Below are positions 1 through 12,742 of a DNA stretch of 64,000 bases, piece by piece (within the stretch, counting starts at the first letter, position 1; the number at the start of each line of letters is the position of its first letter). Source of the stretch: Lithospermum erythrorhizon (Eukaryota; Streptophyta; Magnoliopsida; Boraginales; Boraginaceae); NCBI GenBank assembly GCA_019722365.1, contig JADFUC010002065.1, positions 1-64,000 on the forward strand, in the 5' to 3' direction. Below the pieces are notes generated by a model. The model was not told the origin of the DNA and searched no databases. It saw only the letters and a program-made list of their open reading frames with translations. The position numbers were made by a program, and so were the translations under genes.

Positions 1-1233
1 CTACACCAACCCACCGATTTGTTGAATTCTCCATCACTTAACTTGTGGAATTTTAATTTCACCCCAAAATACTCCAACGAGAAACTTATATATACTATCA
101 ACATAATATCGTATGAATGGGTTATTTCAAGATCCTATTTCTTAATAAAACTACATCATACTAACACAAAACAATTGTCCAAAAATAACAAAACAAATTT
201 CAAATACAAAATAATCCAAAAACATACAACCAATAAAATTCAAATTACATAATAATTCAAGAATCAAATATTTTAAGCAACAACATTCCAAAGACTTCAT
301 ATTCCATATTGTAAAGTCGCTTCATCAAACGATTTATTACTATATTAAAATCCTTTGTAACCAGCCCAAATATTAACTGCTTTACAAAAAATAATTAAAT
401 CTAGTAAACACCATTTTATTTCTAAAAAAATCAATCTACCAAAATTTTATCAAACAAACAACATAAAACTTTAAATGTAATCAAATACTAACAAATATAT
501 AAACATGCAACATGATAAATAGCAAAATAGGAATTTAATTATTCAAAAATAATTTAATTAATTGTTAAAACTTTCTTTGGAAGTGGTGTCTTCAATATTT
601 GCTCTTTCCATATTCTCAACCTCTCCCTCTTCAAATTTTGTGGGTTCTTTCTTTGTTCTTCAAATTCTCGGAATTTTTGCTTTTTGTTTATTGTTTTGTG
701 GGTTTTTATTATTTTTTCCAATACTTTTTCGGATTTTGTGGATTTTGGGATTGATTTTCGCTTGATGAAAAGTATTTGGGGAGGGGGTGATGAAATTAAT
801 CGATTTGATGGGGAAGTGTGAAACTTAAATTTTTAGTTGTTTAATTTGACAGAGGGAGGGGCAAAATTTGGGGGGGAGTGGAAGTGGTCTGTGGCTACTT
901 CAAGGCAAGTGGATTAGAAGGGGGCGGGCGATTTGATTCGCTTTTTGCTTTTAATTAAAATAAAATTTATTAAATACTTCTATAAGCACCATGTTTTTAT
1001 AATCCTACACAAGTATCTAAGTAGCTCTCATCATATTGCATTCTAACTTGAATATATTGTAATTCATTGTTTTATCTATATATATATATTTTTTTTGATC
1101 CGTTATATGAAACATAGAATCTTAACTTGTTGCTTGCTGTTAGTATGTGCTTTTACAACATATTGCTTTTACAGTAACGTCCAATAGTTCATCCCAAGCC
1201 ATTCTTAACTTGTTGCTTGCTTGTACTATGTGC
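1..1233. other. AT-rich intergenic DNA, no gene recognised
   Basis: The stretch is AT-rich and broken by stops in all frames. A T-rich frame at 562-765 would give a hydrophobic 67-residue peptide, but it has low complexity and no recognisable domain. The only structure seen is a direct duplication: a segment near 1121-1154 recurs at 1203-1238 (shared core CTTAACTTGTTGCTTGC, followed by a shared TATGTGCT). The LTR element to the right begins inside the second copy. Confidence 0.6.
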
Positions 1234-1919
1234 TGTTTTGGATCCTAGGAATCCTAATTGTGGTATCGAGTAATCATTCTAATTACTCGTATCCCCGCCC
1301 AAAATATCAATCTCAACCAAACTCAATATATAATTAATTCAGACATAAACAAAAGAAAATAGTTTAAAATTAAATCAAACAAGGATTTTATCCCGGTTCC
1401 CCTCAACGTGAAAGGTACATTGAGCCTGCCGCATATCCACTAATAATATTATGAATATTGTTGCTGTGACTCAACAACCTCTACCAACGACCTCAATCGA
1501 GTATTTTCTCATACTCTAAAACTCTAGACACAAGTCTCTCATATATGCCTCAATCTCTCACGACTTTTCACAACCTCACCAAAATTCTATGATAAACTCC
1601 TCATACCCTAAGAACAAGATTTAAACTTTTCCTATTCTAACCTACAAGGTTGATTTCCAACCACCATTGGGATAGTGGTGTTTTCACACACAAAACAAAT
1701 ACAAAAAATAAGGATATTTATAGGTTTCAAAAATAAACCTATAAGGAATTATTTTTTCTTCAAAAAAATCACATTAGTTATCTGCTAAAAGGTAATTACT
1801 TACTCCCCAAGAAATAAGACTCTAGAACTTTCCTTTCTGGTTCTCCAAGTATTTCCTTAAGTGTAACGATTCTAGAATAATCCGCTGCTCTTCACGTATT
1901 TAGTTTCACACGCATAACA
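1234..1919 (-). repeat. LTR of element 1 (3' LTR in element sense)
   Basis: It aligns along its whole length with 3262-3947. Shared stretches include CCTCAACGTGAAAGGTACAT, TTCTAACCTACAAGGTTGAT and CTCTAGAACTTTCCTTTCT. It starts TGTT and ends AACA. Many small substitutions and indels separate the two copies, so the insertion is not recent. Confidence 0.75.
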
Positions 1920-1932
1920 ACCTCCCCACTTG
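1920..1932 (-). other. Polypurine tract of element 1
   Basis: The plus strand reads ACCTCCCCACTTG immediately after the LTR, so the minus strand is CAAGTGGGGAGGT. Its place next to the LTR fits the plus-strand priming site of an LTR element on the minus strand. Confidence 0.6.
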
Positions 1933-3248
1933 AAGACTAATCACCTCACTCTACAACTCGAAAACATATTTCAGATCACCATCTTCAAGCACCAATCAAG
2001 CAGCTAACCTCCCGAGTTCATCACTCCCCGAACTCCCACCGGTTGATCCCTAACTTCAATGCTTTTCACCAACTTAGAACATCATTGAATGTCACCAACT
2101 TGACTATCAAGAGAAGCCAAAACCATCACCTGCTGGACCCTTTCACCACATTCAGTCTATCACCATGCTCCGCTTTACTTGAAGATCTTCCTACTTCATC
2201 CTGTGCACCTTGGAACAACCTCCACTGGACACACAATGAATTCTCTCTTCTTCTTCTTTCTTTCTTTCCTTTCCATGTCGCATTAACCCTACTTGATCCA
2301 ATTCATTGACCATCGATGTTTGATTAGAACATCTCATTTCTTCACTTAGCAAATCCTTTGGAGGTAGGAAACACTCTCACATAATTTTTAATCACGTCCA
2401 CTAACTGGGATGATTCATGCAACACAACACGGTTATAAACTGCAGCAAAGTTCATAACCTTGACTTTGAGCAATAGCTCAGGCCTTGGCATCTCCTAGAA
2501 CTCATCACCAAACGAAGTCTTGTATTCCGCCGCCTAGCACTCTGCTTGACCTCCAATACAAACCTGTTTGCCTTTTCATGGCTTTCCAGAACTCTCAAAG
2601 TATCTTCTAGTACCACAACTTAGGATTTTTACCGGCGGCATCCATTTCTAACATCCAATAAACTTCATGTCACTTAAGATAACCGTTTTTAATAACCAAG
2701 AAACCCTCTGTTGATTTTCACCGCTAATTTGTACATCAATCCTCACTTCTAGTTATTCACAACCATCATCATCAAACAACACTTCAGAGTCTCAAAGATT
2801 CAAACAATATTTTCCATCGATTGGGCACAAATTCGATTCATTAAATTTTCCATATGAATCAGCTCGATAAAAAACCTTAACACCACACACCTACCGCCAA
2901 ATTTCCTCAAGGAACCTCCATCTACCCGATGATTTTTTTTTTCGACAAGATCTTCCATCGATAACCCGTGACGTACAAATTCACATCAACCATACCACAA
3001 ATCTCTAGGGACCTTTATCTTCAAGACGAGCTTCTCCAAGAAATCTCCAGTGACAACTCGTGACGCCCGTGTAAACACACCCAAGAGTCAATCTCATCTT
3101 CCACCATTAGTCCTAATAGCAACGATACACCTTGCATCAACACCATCTTTCAACCCAGTCATACAGACTCTGAATAACCTTCCAATCATCAAAATCCATT
3201 TCGATACCAATTGCTAGGTATCCAGCATCCATCAAGCTTACAACCAAA

Positions 3249-3262
3249 CTCTGATACCAATT
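3249..3262 (-). other. tRNA-Met type primer-binding site of element 1
   Basis: On minus the sequence reads CAATTGGTATCAGAG just inside the LTR. This is the usual plant initiator-methionine tRNA primer-binding pattern, and it fixes the element orientation as minus. Confidence 0.7.
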
Positions 3263-3947
3263 GTTAGGAATCCTACATCATAATCAACAATAATTGTGGT
3301 ATCGACAATTATCCCAATTACTCAGACCCTGCCCAAGATGCCAATCTCAACCAAACCGATGATATAACACTAATTCAGATATAAAAATAAAATTTGAAAT
3401 TCGAATCAAAACACAAAGATTTTACCCCTCGGATCCCCCTCAACGTGAAAGGTACATCCAGCCCGTCAGTATCCACTAAAATATCATGAAGATCGCCATG
3501 TGACTCAAGAACCCTACTCAACAACCTCTCTCAACTGATGTTTTCTCACACGAAAACTCCCACACAAGCTCCCATATATGCCTCTCAATCTCTCATGACT
3601 CTTTTCATTAACCTCACCAAGAATTATTTAAACTTCTTCATAATTCCGAACTAAGAAAATCATATTCTAACCTACAAGGTTGATTTATCCACTATCGATG
3701 GTGGTTTTTCCACACACAATAAAAATACTACAATAAAATAAGAATATTTTATAGGTTTCACAAATAAAACCTATAAGGAATCAAACTTTCATGAAAAGTT
3801 TACATTAATTACCTGCCTAAAAGGTAATTAATTATGCCCCAAGAAAGAAAACTCTAGAACTTTCCTTTCTTATTCTCCAAGTATTTTCTTAAATGTAATG
3901 CTTCTAAAATAATTCGGATTCTTCACGTGTTTAGGCTTTACACGTAG
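3262..3947 (-). repeat. LTR of element 1 (5' LTR in element sense)
   Basis: It is the partner of the repeat at 1234-1919. The inner edge TGTTAGGAATCC is well defined by the adjacent primer-binding site. The outer edge near 3947 is approximate because the ends of the two copies have diverged. Confidence 0.7.
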
Positions 3948-4280
3948 AAAAGTAGGCACTAGAGTAGTAATAGAAAGCCAGATTTTTATATTGGTTGGAT
4001 ACGGAGAGTAAATACATACAAAAATAGTAAATACAAAATAAACAATAATATTAAAAGAAAGTTGGGCAACTAATATAATTGTAGCACTAACAACTTGATA
4101 CTTTTCAGCATACTATCATAGGTCGTATTTTCAATTAATAATAGTCTTCTCATACCTAAAATGCAATCACATGCCCCATGTAATAATAGTAAACGGTAAC
4201 ATAAAGGAGAAAAGTACACAAATGGATTCAAAATAGACAAAAATAAAGAAAAATAACAAAAGACTTTCCAAGTCAATAAT
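3948..4280. other. Spacer between element 1 and CACTA-1
   Basis: The sequence is AT-rich. A minus-strand frame at 4070-4276 gives a 68-residue hydrophobic peptide without recognisable domains, and I do not call it. Nothing else was seen. Confidence 0.5.
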
Positions 4281-4390
4281 TACTACTACAAAAAAATATT
4301 TAGAGGACACTTACTTAAAGAGTACTAGTAAAATCGCCTCTAAAAGTACTTAGAGAATGTCATGGCACTTAGAGGGCGCTCTTAAAATTA
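4281..4390. repeat. Left terminal inverted repeat and subterminal zone of CACTA-1
   Basis: From CTACTACAAAAAAATATTTA, through AGAGGACAC and TACTTAAAG, to the AGTACTTAGAG region, it matches in inverted orientation the sequence at about 15960-16056. Several copies of AGAGG and ACTTAGAG occur, as expected for transposase-binding subterminal repeats. Confidence 0.6.
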
Positions 4391-4703
4391 ATTAAAATAA
4401 TAAACTAAGTAAACCTAAAACCAAGACGCCCCAAATTTTTTCCCACCTCCTTTCCTCCTCCTCACCTCCCTCCGCCCGTCACCTCCCTCCCTCATCACCG
4501 CTCACCCTTCTTCCTCCTCCCTCCGCCGTCCCCCTAAAACCCACCCCGCCCCGAAACCACCACCCACGGCCTCCACCTCCGAAACCACCACCCACGGCCC
4601 CCACTCCCCTTGAAGCATCACCACCACCCAATCTAACGACGCCCAACGCTATTTGGAAAGTTGTCACAGTTCTGCTGGATAAAATACGATGGGAAGTCTA
4701 GAG

Positions 4704-5231
4704 TGATAATTGTATTCCGCTACAAGCTGTGTGCTACAATTGTCAATAGGACTCTTTATAGGACTACCATCAATTGGGGTACAAACAGTTGGACTCTCAA
4801 CAATCTTGGTCAATCTTGTTGATATGGTTCTTCTAGCAATTTCCCGAGAATCGCCCCTCCTGATCTCGCTAGTGGGTGCTAGGCCGCTGGGCAAGTAGTA
4901 TCCTCAGAGGTCCGAATCTTGATCTCCGTCGGACCTAAAGCCAGATCGGTGCAATCATTGCATAATTCGATTTCATCAAGTTAGATTCGAAGATAAATAT
5001 CAGACGTAGAATATAAGAAATGCATTTAGTAAGAGGGAATTTGGAATTAACAGAGAGAGTGTACTAGTGATAAGGTATTTATAGGCATGTACAAGGGAGT
5101 GTCATGGTACCAACTTTCCATGTGATTGAGTCACTTGTCATGATCTTTATCCAATTCTAATTTCATGTGGCTTTATTCACTGGAGCCCAAGTAATCGGGC
5201 CACATACTCATTCAAAACTATATATATATCA
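4704..5231 (-). repeat. 3' LTR of the Tat-like gypsy element
   Basis: It is alignable with 14272-14793. Roughly nine in ten bases agree over the first 120 bp (for example GGACTCTCAACAATCTTGGT), less further on. It begins TGATAATTG and ends TATATCA. A CTATAAATAC TATA box for minus-strand transcription sits at 5075-5084. Divergence of the LTR pair shows an old insertion. Confidence 0.8.
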
Positions 5232-5502
5232 TCGTCATCTGGCTTGAGAGGTTATTCAGGGAAGGAGATGTGTGAAGAAGTCCCTATGGATGAAAATCGC
5301 CATTGGATAGAAGCTCCCCAAATAAGTACCGTGTTGCAGGAGAACCGCTGTTTGATAAAAAGATTGCAATTTAGACAAGAGCTCCGTCATGCCAAGGTTC
5401 ATCGAATACCGATTCTACTGATGCTGGGATGTACTGCATCTTCCATATACACGTGTCCGTACTCTCAAGATCGCGGATCCGACTTACCGTGGTTATAAGC
5501 CC

Positions 5503-5510
5503 TATAAAAG
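5503..5510 (+). promoter_or_regulatory. Putative TATA box for the antisense ORF
   Basis: CCTATAAAAGG lies just inside the 3' LTR on plus. It is followed by a pyrimidine-rich stretch (5515-5640) like a plant 5' leader, then by the antisense frame. This is inference from position and consensus. Antisense ORFs of related gypsy elements have been proposed to have their own promoter. Confidence 0.4.
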
Positions 5511-5976
5511 GTACTTTCTCTGTCACAATTGTACTTTCTCTTCACCTTCATCTCTCTTGCTGCAATTGTTCATCTTGGCCCTCATCTTCTCTGCAATTTC
5601 TGTGATCTCCGCCATTTTATCTCCATCGTTCTTCCTCCCCGGCCGTCTCATACATCTTTTATTTCAGGTAACTCATAGATCTTTTCATATCCCCTGACAA
5701 GTTCATGCAGAATGTATCCACAAATAAGGATTTTCCAAGATTTTGGGGGTTCTATGTGAGTGACTGATTTATGAGAGACTGGTTGTAATAACTTGGTAGG
5801 ATTGGACTGAGGTTGTTCTCGGAGGGGTTTATCTGTTTTAATTTCTAAATACCCCTTCATATTCTCCTGAATTGTTATTGAATTGTTGAATGCCCTTTCA
5901 TATTCTCCTCTCAAATAGGTTGGAGTATCATTTAGGCAAGAGCTCACAAGATGAAATTAACTAATGTCCCTCAATT

Positions 5977-8476
5977 TTGAATGTTTTGAGCTCCTTTTGT
6001 TTTGCCCAAAATGTCTCTATTTTGTCCGTAATTTATCAGAATTCCAATGCTCCTTATTTAACCCAATCGCTTTATGTAGTCAGTAGAGCATGCTCAGCAG
6101 CTCTAATTATGGAACTGGCCGACAAGAGTCATTTCCTCAAGACCCGACTCGCCTATCACGGTAATGGATCCCGAAACCCTTGCCTTTATGAGACTATACA
6201 CCTATCAAAGTGCACTTACAATTGGCGATTTACATATCTCCCAAGATCATGATCCTTTGCTAACGCGATCTCGTGACGAAGCTTGATGCAAGTCGGGTTG
6301 AACGAGGGTACATGGCAGCAACCCGCAGTAGATTCGTGGTGATTACGAACCCGACGATGATCATCCTCTTACCACTATGGGATCATCCTAACCTGCACCA
6401 CCCCCGCCCCTTAACCGATCCCACTTGCCGGGCGCTAATAGGTGCTCTACTTGACACTCCCACTATTATCCATGATTCTTACCGGGTCGAAGTTCTCAAA
6501 CGTAAGCATCAAGCCAATTTTAGGCGCATTTTCTATTCCCCAAATAGAAATGCACCTCCCTTAGAAGCGGGATCAATTTATCAGCCCCCCGGTTGATCCA
6601 CGCAGAAATGTAGGTCCTTTAACTCCCGGACCGCCATGTATAGAGTCGCCGTCTTACGGGCCCGCTTCTTTGCCCTTTCAGACGAAGTTATTGATAGCAA
6701 GCATCCTATGCCCTGCAAATCCGCCCTGGTGGATGGCTATCGATTACCATCTTCAGTGACTTGTGTGGGATGGGCTTATAACTCTAGCTACTTCCTCTAT
6801 TTTTCAATTTGCACACCACCTCCCATTACGGGTCGCTTTACTTCATTCCCATTCGCCTCAAGGGCTACAACATTTTGCATGCCAAGGTCGAAAGTCTCCG
6901 TCAGATGGCATTCCAAATGGTGCTTCGTGAAGGGTGGTATGGGTGATGCGGTTCCCAAGAGATGGACCTCTTTGACGGAAGCAAAGCACCATAAATTCAA
7001 GAAAACCGCTCTAATCAAGCCCCAGATCGCCACCTTGGTGCGGGTTTTTGACCGACCTCTTCATTATAAAGTGTTCTGCGAGGAGGTGTCTTGATTCAAG
7101 CGGGTTTGATCCGCTCCAAGGATTTTCACTCAATCAAGCAGCCTCCCAAGAAACGTGGGCAAGCAACCTTTTTAATATTGTGTTTATGTGCTGGATTTTT
7201 GCCCCTCCTGACCTAACTTTTATTTTCTTGCAACGAGGTACCAATGTCGCCTGCACGCCAAGGCGGAGAAGCCCAAAGATGTACCCTTCTCTACCATGAC
7301 TGGCAACCACATACCTCTTTTTAGGCGGGTTTCAGTCAAGAAGGTATCCACGGCCCCAGCGACCACCGCCTCTCACTCCACCTGCTACCCCCCCTTCCCT
7401 GCTACTGTGAAAGGCCTGTCAAAGGAGACTCGCCTCTATTCTCAAAGTGCCAAAAGTCCATAGCCCACAAGAGGCCAAGGTCTGAAATTCTGGACCTGAC
7501 CGAGGATCCTCCGGCTTCATCACCCCAAGAAGCTTAAGCCCTTGTGAGACTCTGGGCATCCACCCCCTCCACTTCGTAACCGCCTACCGGTGGAGAATGT
7601 TGACTGCCACCACCACGGGTATTCAAGACTTCCTCGAATCGGCTTTATATTGTCCCAAGTGGTTCCAGATTAATGAGGAATCCACGGTACGAGTTACAAA
7701 GATGCTTTCCTCGTGATCACTTCCTTTATCACAGAATGGACTGCGGATTACGACTGCCCCACCCTTGAGATTCACTGGCCGTGGCTCGCCACTCTAATGA
7801 AGGTACGCTCCTCGAATCCCTCCCCTATCCTTGTTTCATGTATGCATCCCTTCTGACAACCCCCGTTTTGCAGTTTCTGAATGCAAGCCACGCTTTAGCC
7901 TGTAGGGCAGATCGGCTCAATGATGTCCATGCGGGGGCTTGCGAGAAAGAAAGAGCCTTCAATTCCAGGTCAAAAAACTCTAGGAGGAGAATGAGAGGCT
8001 GAAAGCCGATGTTGCCTTAGCCATTTCGAGTAAGAGGGAAGCAAGATCAAGCCCCGGGCGAGATCACATACTCTATCTTCTACGCCCGGTTTATCAGATT
8101 AGGGGCGAGAATTTTGACCTTCAACAAAGTTCTAAGAGGCTTCAACTTCTCTAGTTCCAAGCAAATAGGAGAGCAGGTGTGGCTGAGCAAAAATCTAAGG
8201 CTGCAAAGGAAGCTCTTCCAAGGCGGATTAAGAGTAATTAGATGAAAGATCAAATATCCGAGGAATTCGACGGAAGTCAAAAGAGCGGCTTATCAAGCCA
8301 GGTCACTTTATCAAGACTCAAAGATGTCAATCACACGCGTGAACTATGAAGAGTTCATCCAAGGATATGACTAGGCCTGGTTCGAACCTCTCGACCTCTC
8401 CGCTCCTCTTACTCCAGACGAAGAAGAGGAAACCGGTCTTCCCGAACCCACTGATAATGATGCCCCAGCTCCTTAG
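5977..8476 (+). pseudogene. Antisense extra ORF of the Tat-like element (gypsy-type 'transposase' domain relative), broken
   Basis: A reading path shifts between frames through 5977-6252, 6273-6596, 6636-7094 and 7781-8002 to a tail ending at TAG 8474-8476. The core around 6912-6965 reads SKWCFVKGGMGDAVPKRW. It resembles the W-x-FFV...P..W core of the plant 'putative gypsy type transposon' proteins (PF04195-like). A charged, coiled-coil-like part (about 7.88-8.05 kb) and an acidic proline-containing C-terminus (8.35-8.47 kb) follow, the usual layout of those proteins. Many frameshifts and stops make it a pseudogene. It converges with integrase, whose stop is at about 8980. Function is unknown even for intact relatives. 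The family match is from memory and moderate; the start is not fixed. Confidence 0.55.
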
Positions 8477-8979
8477 TAGCTTGTAAAGCTTACTTTTAAT
8501 GTACTTTTAATATACCTACTACAATCATTTTAGGTTATGACTCGCTTATAAAAATGACTTTCGTTGTATGTGATACTGCTTAATTTCTTACAAAATCTTT
8601 ATTGTCTGCCAATTTTTATGCTTTGATTTAAGTCATATGTATCTCTCTTGCCACTGCTTACCCCAAGCCGATAGGGTCGACATTGTGGTGTACTTTTAGT
8701 CATTTGACTAGCTCTCGGTATATATTGATAAAAGCTTGTTTCCCCTCGCCTTCAATCATTCTACTAATGACCTTAGGGGCTCTTATTTGACGCTACTCAC
8801 AACGAATCAACACCATTTTCGGGTTCGCCTATGTAAATGCACTTAATTATGCTTTTATGGGTTAGCATGCTGCAAATAGATATTAGAAGGCATAATTTCA
8901 ACAACTCCCCGCAAAAAGGTAAAACCGCCATTTATTAATGATTTGCTCTTATAAAGAGTGACTTCCCTTCTTAGGGCGA
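8477..8979. other. Spacer between antisense ORF and pol of the Tat-like element
   Basis: About 500 bp of non-coding DNA separates two converging frames, so it should hold both 3' ends. No polyadenylation signal stands out clearly. Nothing else was recognised. Confidence 0.4.
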
Positions 8980-11900
8980 TTACATTGACTCTCTCAAGAC
9001 ATAATATCTGCATAATTTAGAAGCGTGCCACGTTCTAGGAACCGCCTTGCCATCTAGGTCCTCTAGTTCATAAGTGCTCGGTCCCACAACTCTCTTCACC
9101 CAATATGGTCCTTCTCATTTAGGGCTTAATTTGCTTTGCTCTTTTTTTGGATCGTGGGGCTTGAACACAACCGCAAATCACCAAGTCCTCCTGTGAGTGA
9201 AATCGCGCTTTTAACCCGCCTATTGTAAGTCCTAGCCATTAGCTGCTTATACTTGAGGGTTTTGTAGAGAGCCTCATCTCTCAATTCATCTACGAAATTG
9301 AGATCCTCTTTTAGCCATTGGTTATTATTCTCTTCTTCAAACCCAATTCTCCTATAAGTAGGCAAACCAACTTCTACCGGAAAACCGCTTCTGTTCAATA
9401 GACTAGGCTAAATAGAGCTTCCCCTATTGCTTGATTGGGGGTAGATCATAGCGACCATAACACAGTTCGTAGCTCTTCAATCCAACTTCCTCCCCCTTTT
9501 CCACTTTGGAGTATGTTCTTTTGATGCCCCTTAAATACGTTCATGACTTCAACCCGTCTATCTGATTGAGGGTAGTAAATCAAGTGAACCTATGTCTGCT
9601 CCAAACTTTTCATAGAAATCCACCAATACTTGTCCTTCGAACTAGGGACCATTATCCGACACTACTATTACGGATTCCAAACCGCTATGGAGAATATTTT
9701 TCCATAGGAATTGAACCACTTCCTCGCTTCTTGTTTTCTTGAGGGGTGCTGCCTCCACCCACTTACTAAAGTAGTCAACCGCTACAATGGCGAACTCAGC
9801 TCCTCCTTGGGCTTTGCTAGCTTCCTATGTGCGTCTATTCCCCTACATAGCAAAGGAACGGACTTACCACCGTGTAAGTATATCAGTTGGCAATGAGCCA
9901 TTTCCATCCATCGACAAGCATCACACCCCTTCAAATAAGTAGTTGCATCTTAATCAGCAATCCTCGCTTTTGGGTGCTCTTGATACAAAGACCGTGTCGA
10001 TATGACTCGCGATCTTCATGTATTTCACACACCCCAATGCTTTGGCCGGCCACGTAGCATCCCATGACTTTCTATACAGCTCTCCTAGATACATTTGGTA
10101 CTTAAAACTTCGATTTTGTATCTTTTTGGGTTCCATAAAATCATCGGTTAATACTCCATCGCTGAGATATTTAATTATTGGATCCCTCCAATCTGTTGTA
10201 CTGGAAGTTACCACCCTCTTGATAGCTTCTTCTTTGTAAGCAGGTTGATCACAGATTTCCACGTATACTCCTTCCCCGGTAACTCGTAGTAGGTATGCAG
10301 CCTCGACAAATGATCCGCCTTTTTCATTCTGCCTGCTGGATATGCTCGAAGAGAATTCTCTTAAACTCTCGACACTCGTATCGCTTTTAGCATGGTATTT
10401 CACCAGTACTTCATTTTTACCCCGCTAAAGATCCTCGAATTTGATCTATCACCGCCAAGTCCCCTTAACAATTTTATATCCCCATGGACTTGACCAGCCT
10501 TAATCCGAGTATCATTGTCTCATATTCTTCTTCGTTATTGGTAGTAGGGAAACTAAACCGCAAGGCGTACTCCATGGTCTCTTCATGTCCCAAATAAGCA
10601 CAACAAAGACCTCGCTCGGTCATTGCGAGCCCCATCAACAAATAATGTCCAATCAGGTTTAATTTGACTTGTCCCCACTGTATCCGGCCCTTGTATAATC
10701 GGGCGGAATTTGAGCAAGTTAGTTATAAAAATCTGCTAATGTTTGTGCTCTGGCGTTATAGTTCCGGGAGCATAAGTGATATTTCAAATTCGCTCAACTC
10801 TATTGCCTAGGTTGTCAATTGTCCTCGATAATGTAGGACTAGAAAGCACCCGCTTTATGTCGACCATTACTACTTGTGTTGGGTGAGTCAAATAGGCTTC
10901 AACTTCCAGTTGAGATTATCAAAGCAAAAGCAGCCTTTATCTATACGGGATATCTTTCTTCTCCATTTCGGTGACAATGCATAACATAGTATATCGATTT
11001 CTGGACCCTTTCTACTTTCCTTATCAACATGCTACAAACTGCCCCATCAGAAATGGCCAAGTATATTTGCAATAGCTCTCCAAGTTCGGGTCGTGACAAC
11101 AATTGGAGAGATTCCAAGTACCTTTTTAACTCCTCAAACGCCTCCTTAGAATCTTCATCCCATACAAACTTCTCTTTTGACATGCGTCTTAGGTTCTTAA
11201 AGAATGGTAAATTTCTTTCACCCAACCTAAAGAATGAAAACTGTTTCGATACGCGAGACATCCTCTGCCAATTTCAGACTTATAATCAGGCGTGTTTCAT
11301 TTCCAACAACGCTTCAATCTTGTCGGGATTAGGCTCAATCCCCCTTGCACTGATCATATATCCCAGAAATTTCCCATACACAACTCCAAACGAGCACTTC
11401 TCGGGGTTCATCTTTAATCGACTTTTACGTAGTCGATTAAAGGTTTCCCTTAAGATTACAAGTGATCACTTCCTGTTTTCTTTTAACCAAAGATATCATC
11501 CACATATATTTCCATATTGTGCTCGATTTGATCCGCAAATAAGGTCATTCACCATTCACTGTAAATGCTCCTACATTATTTAACTCGGCGGCATCACCTT
11601 CCAACAATACAACCCATATTCGGTTATGAAGGCTGTCTTTTCCTCATCCTCTGGTGCCATGATTTGATGGTATCCACGAGAAACATCCATGCAATCAAAG
11701 ACTTCATGGCCGCACCGCATTCACTAAGCCGACCTGCATAAGCGTAAATGGATAAAGTCTTTGGACAAGCTTGTCGTATTAGTAAAACTGCGTAATATCC
11801 GCCACTTATTGTTGGGTTTCTTGACCAGCACCACATTAGCTACCCAAACGGGGAACTTCAACTTGCGTATGGCTTGCGCTTTCAACAAGGCTTGCACCTC

Positions 11901-12731
11901 CTCCCTTATGGTTGTGTTCTTTTGATCGTTGAACAATCTTTTCTTTGCTCGACAGAGTAAAAAGCTCAATTAATGTAAAATCTATGTAGGGGTGACCGCT
12001 GGATCTTATTCCTGCATAGTTCAGTCCCTGCCAAACACATCCCCAAATTCTTTTATCAATGCTATCAACTTCTCCTGGTGTTCCTTCCCAACTGAACCCA
12101 TTCCTCGAAAGTTCGCTCCTTGCTCCGCCTCTTTGAAAGTGGAAAACTATTACCTCCTCGTGTATGTGGCTCTTTCACTCTCTCTTTCCTTTAGCGAGTT
12201 ATCTCTCCTCATTGTCCCTCAAGCCACCGCCATTCCAGTGACTTTCTCCCTAACCCGTTTCTTTCTCGCTCACTAAAGTTCTTATTCAAATGTGGCACGT
12301 AAGTCTGCACACTTTCCTTGCTTTTGATAACCAAAACCTATATGTCCCCCCGGGGTTGGGAATTTCATTTTGAGATGAATTCAGAAACTATGGCCCTCAA
12401 AGACGCTAATATGAGGCGACCTGGGCGAGACCATTGTATGAGTGATCCTCAATGTCTACTACTGTGAATTGAGTCCCTGATTGTTGTCACCTGAACCCGT
12501 CAAGTATAAAGGAAATCCAATGCTACCACCCCCATTACATTTATGGAGTGACATGTAACCGTTAAAAAGTGTGTGATGTGTTGTATGATGCCTTGGGAGT
12601 TGCAATTTATCGAAGGTGCTGATATATAAGACACCCAGTGAGCTACTGCTGTCAACCAACATCCGCCAACCTGTAAGATTTGCGACGACTGGGGCTGGGC
12701 GAATTAATCGGATCGCCACGTGGCAACTCAA
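8980..12731 (-). pseudogene. gypsy pol remnant: protease, reverse transcriptase, RNase H, integrase
   Basis: In minus order: a protease piece (12731-12459) with a VDSSSS motif where an active aspartic protease has D-S/T-G-S. Next is RT, with FPVWVANVVLVKKPNNKWR at about 11855-11800. A connection/RNase H region (11261-10941) holds FVWDEDSKEAFEELKRYL. An N-terminal integrase region (10403-9954) contains DWRDPIIKYLSDGVL. The integrase core reads IVAVDYFSKWVEAAPL (about 9795-9745) and VIVVSDNGP (about 9675-9650). A C-terminal region follows at 9398-9126, then a chromatin-side tail ending in WHASKLCRYYVLRESM at about 8980. The RT-before-integrase order is the gypsy arrangement. Numerous stops and frameshifts separate the blocks. 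No active enzyme could be made. Confidence 0.8.
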
Positions 12732-12742
12732 CCTACTAACTC

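Larger units (their letters stand above)
1234..3947 (-). mobile_element. Non-autonomous LTR retrotransposon (LARD/TRIM-like), element 1
   Basis: Two direct repeats of about 690 bp (1234-1919 and 3262 to about 3947) enclose about 1.34 kb. The orientation is minus. The segment next to the right LTR (3249-3261) reads CTCTGATACCAATTG on plus, which is the complement of a TTGGTATCAGAG tRNA-Met primer-binding site. The segment next to the left LTR (1920-1932, ACCTCCCCACTTG) is a polypurine tract on minus. The internal region has only short frames and no gag, protease, RT or integrase motif, so the element would need enzymes in trans. Its internal sequence shares phrases with the element at 24.8-27.8 kb, so the two are relatives. 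No clear target-site duplication was found. Element type is inferred from structure. Confidence 0.75.

Noticed and set aside
562..765. Hydrophobic 67-residue plus-strand frame, or a 33-residue minus-strand gene end in the same DNA
   Set aside because: T-rich low complexity. The minus reading is stopped upstream and has no splice or domain support.
4479..4667. Glycine/arginine-rich minus-strand frame
   Set aside because: Translation of a pyrimidine-rich low-complexity tract inside CACTA-1.
11029..11583. 184-residue plus-strand frame
   Set aside because: It is the shadow of the gypsy RT/RNase H coding on minus.
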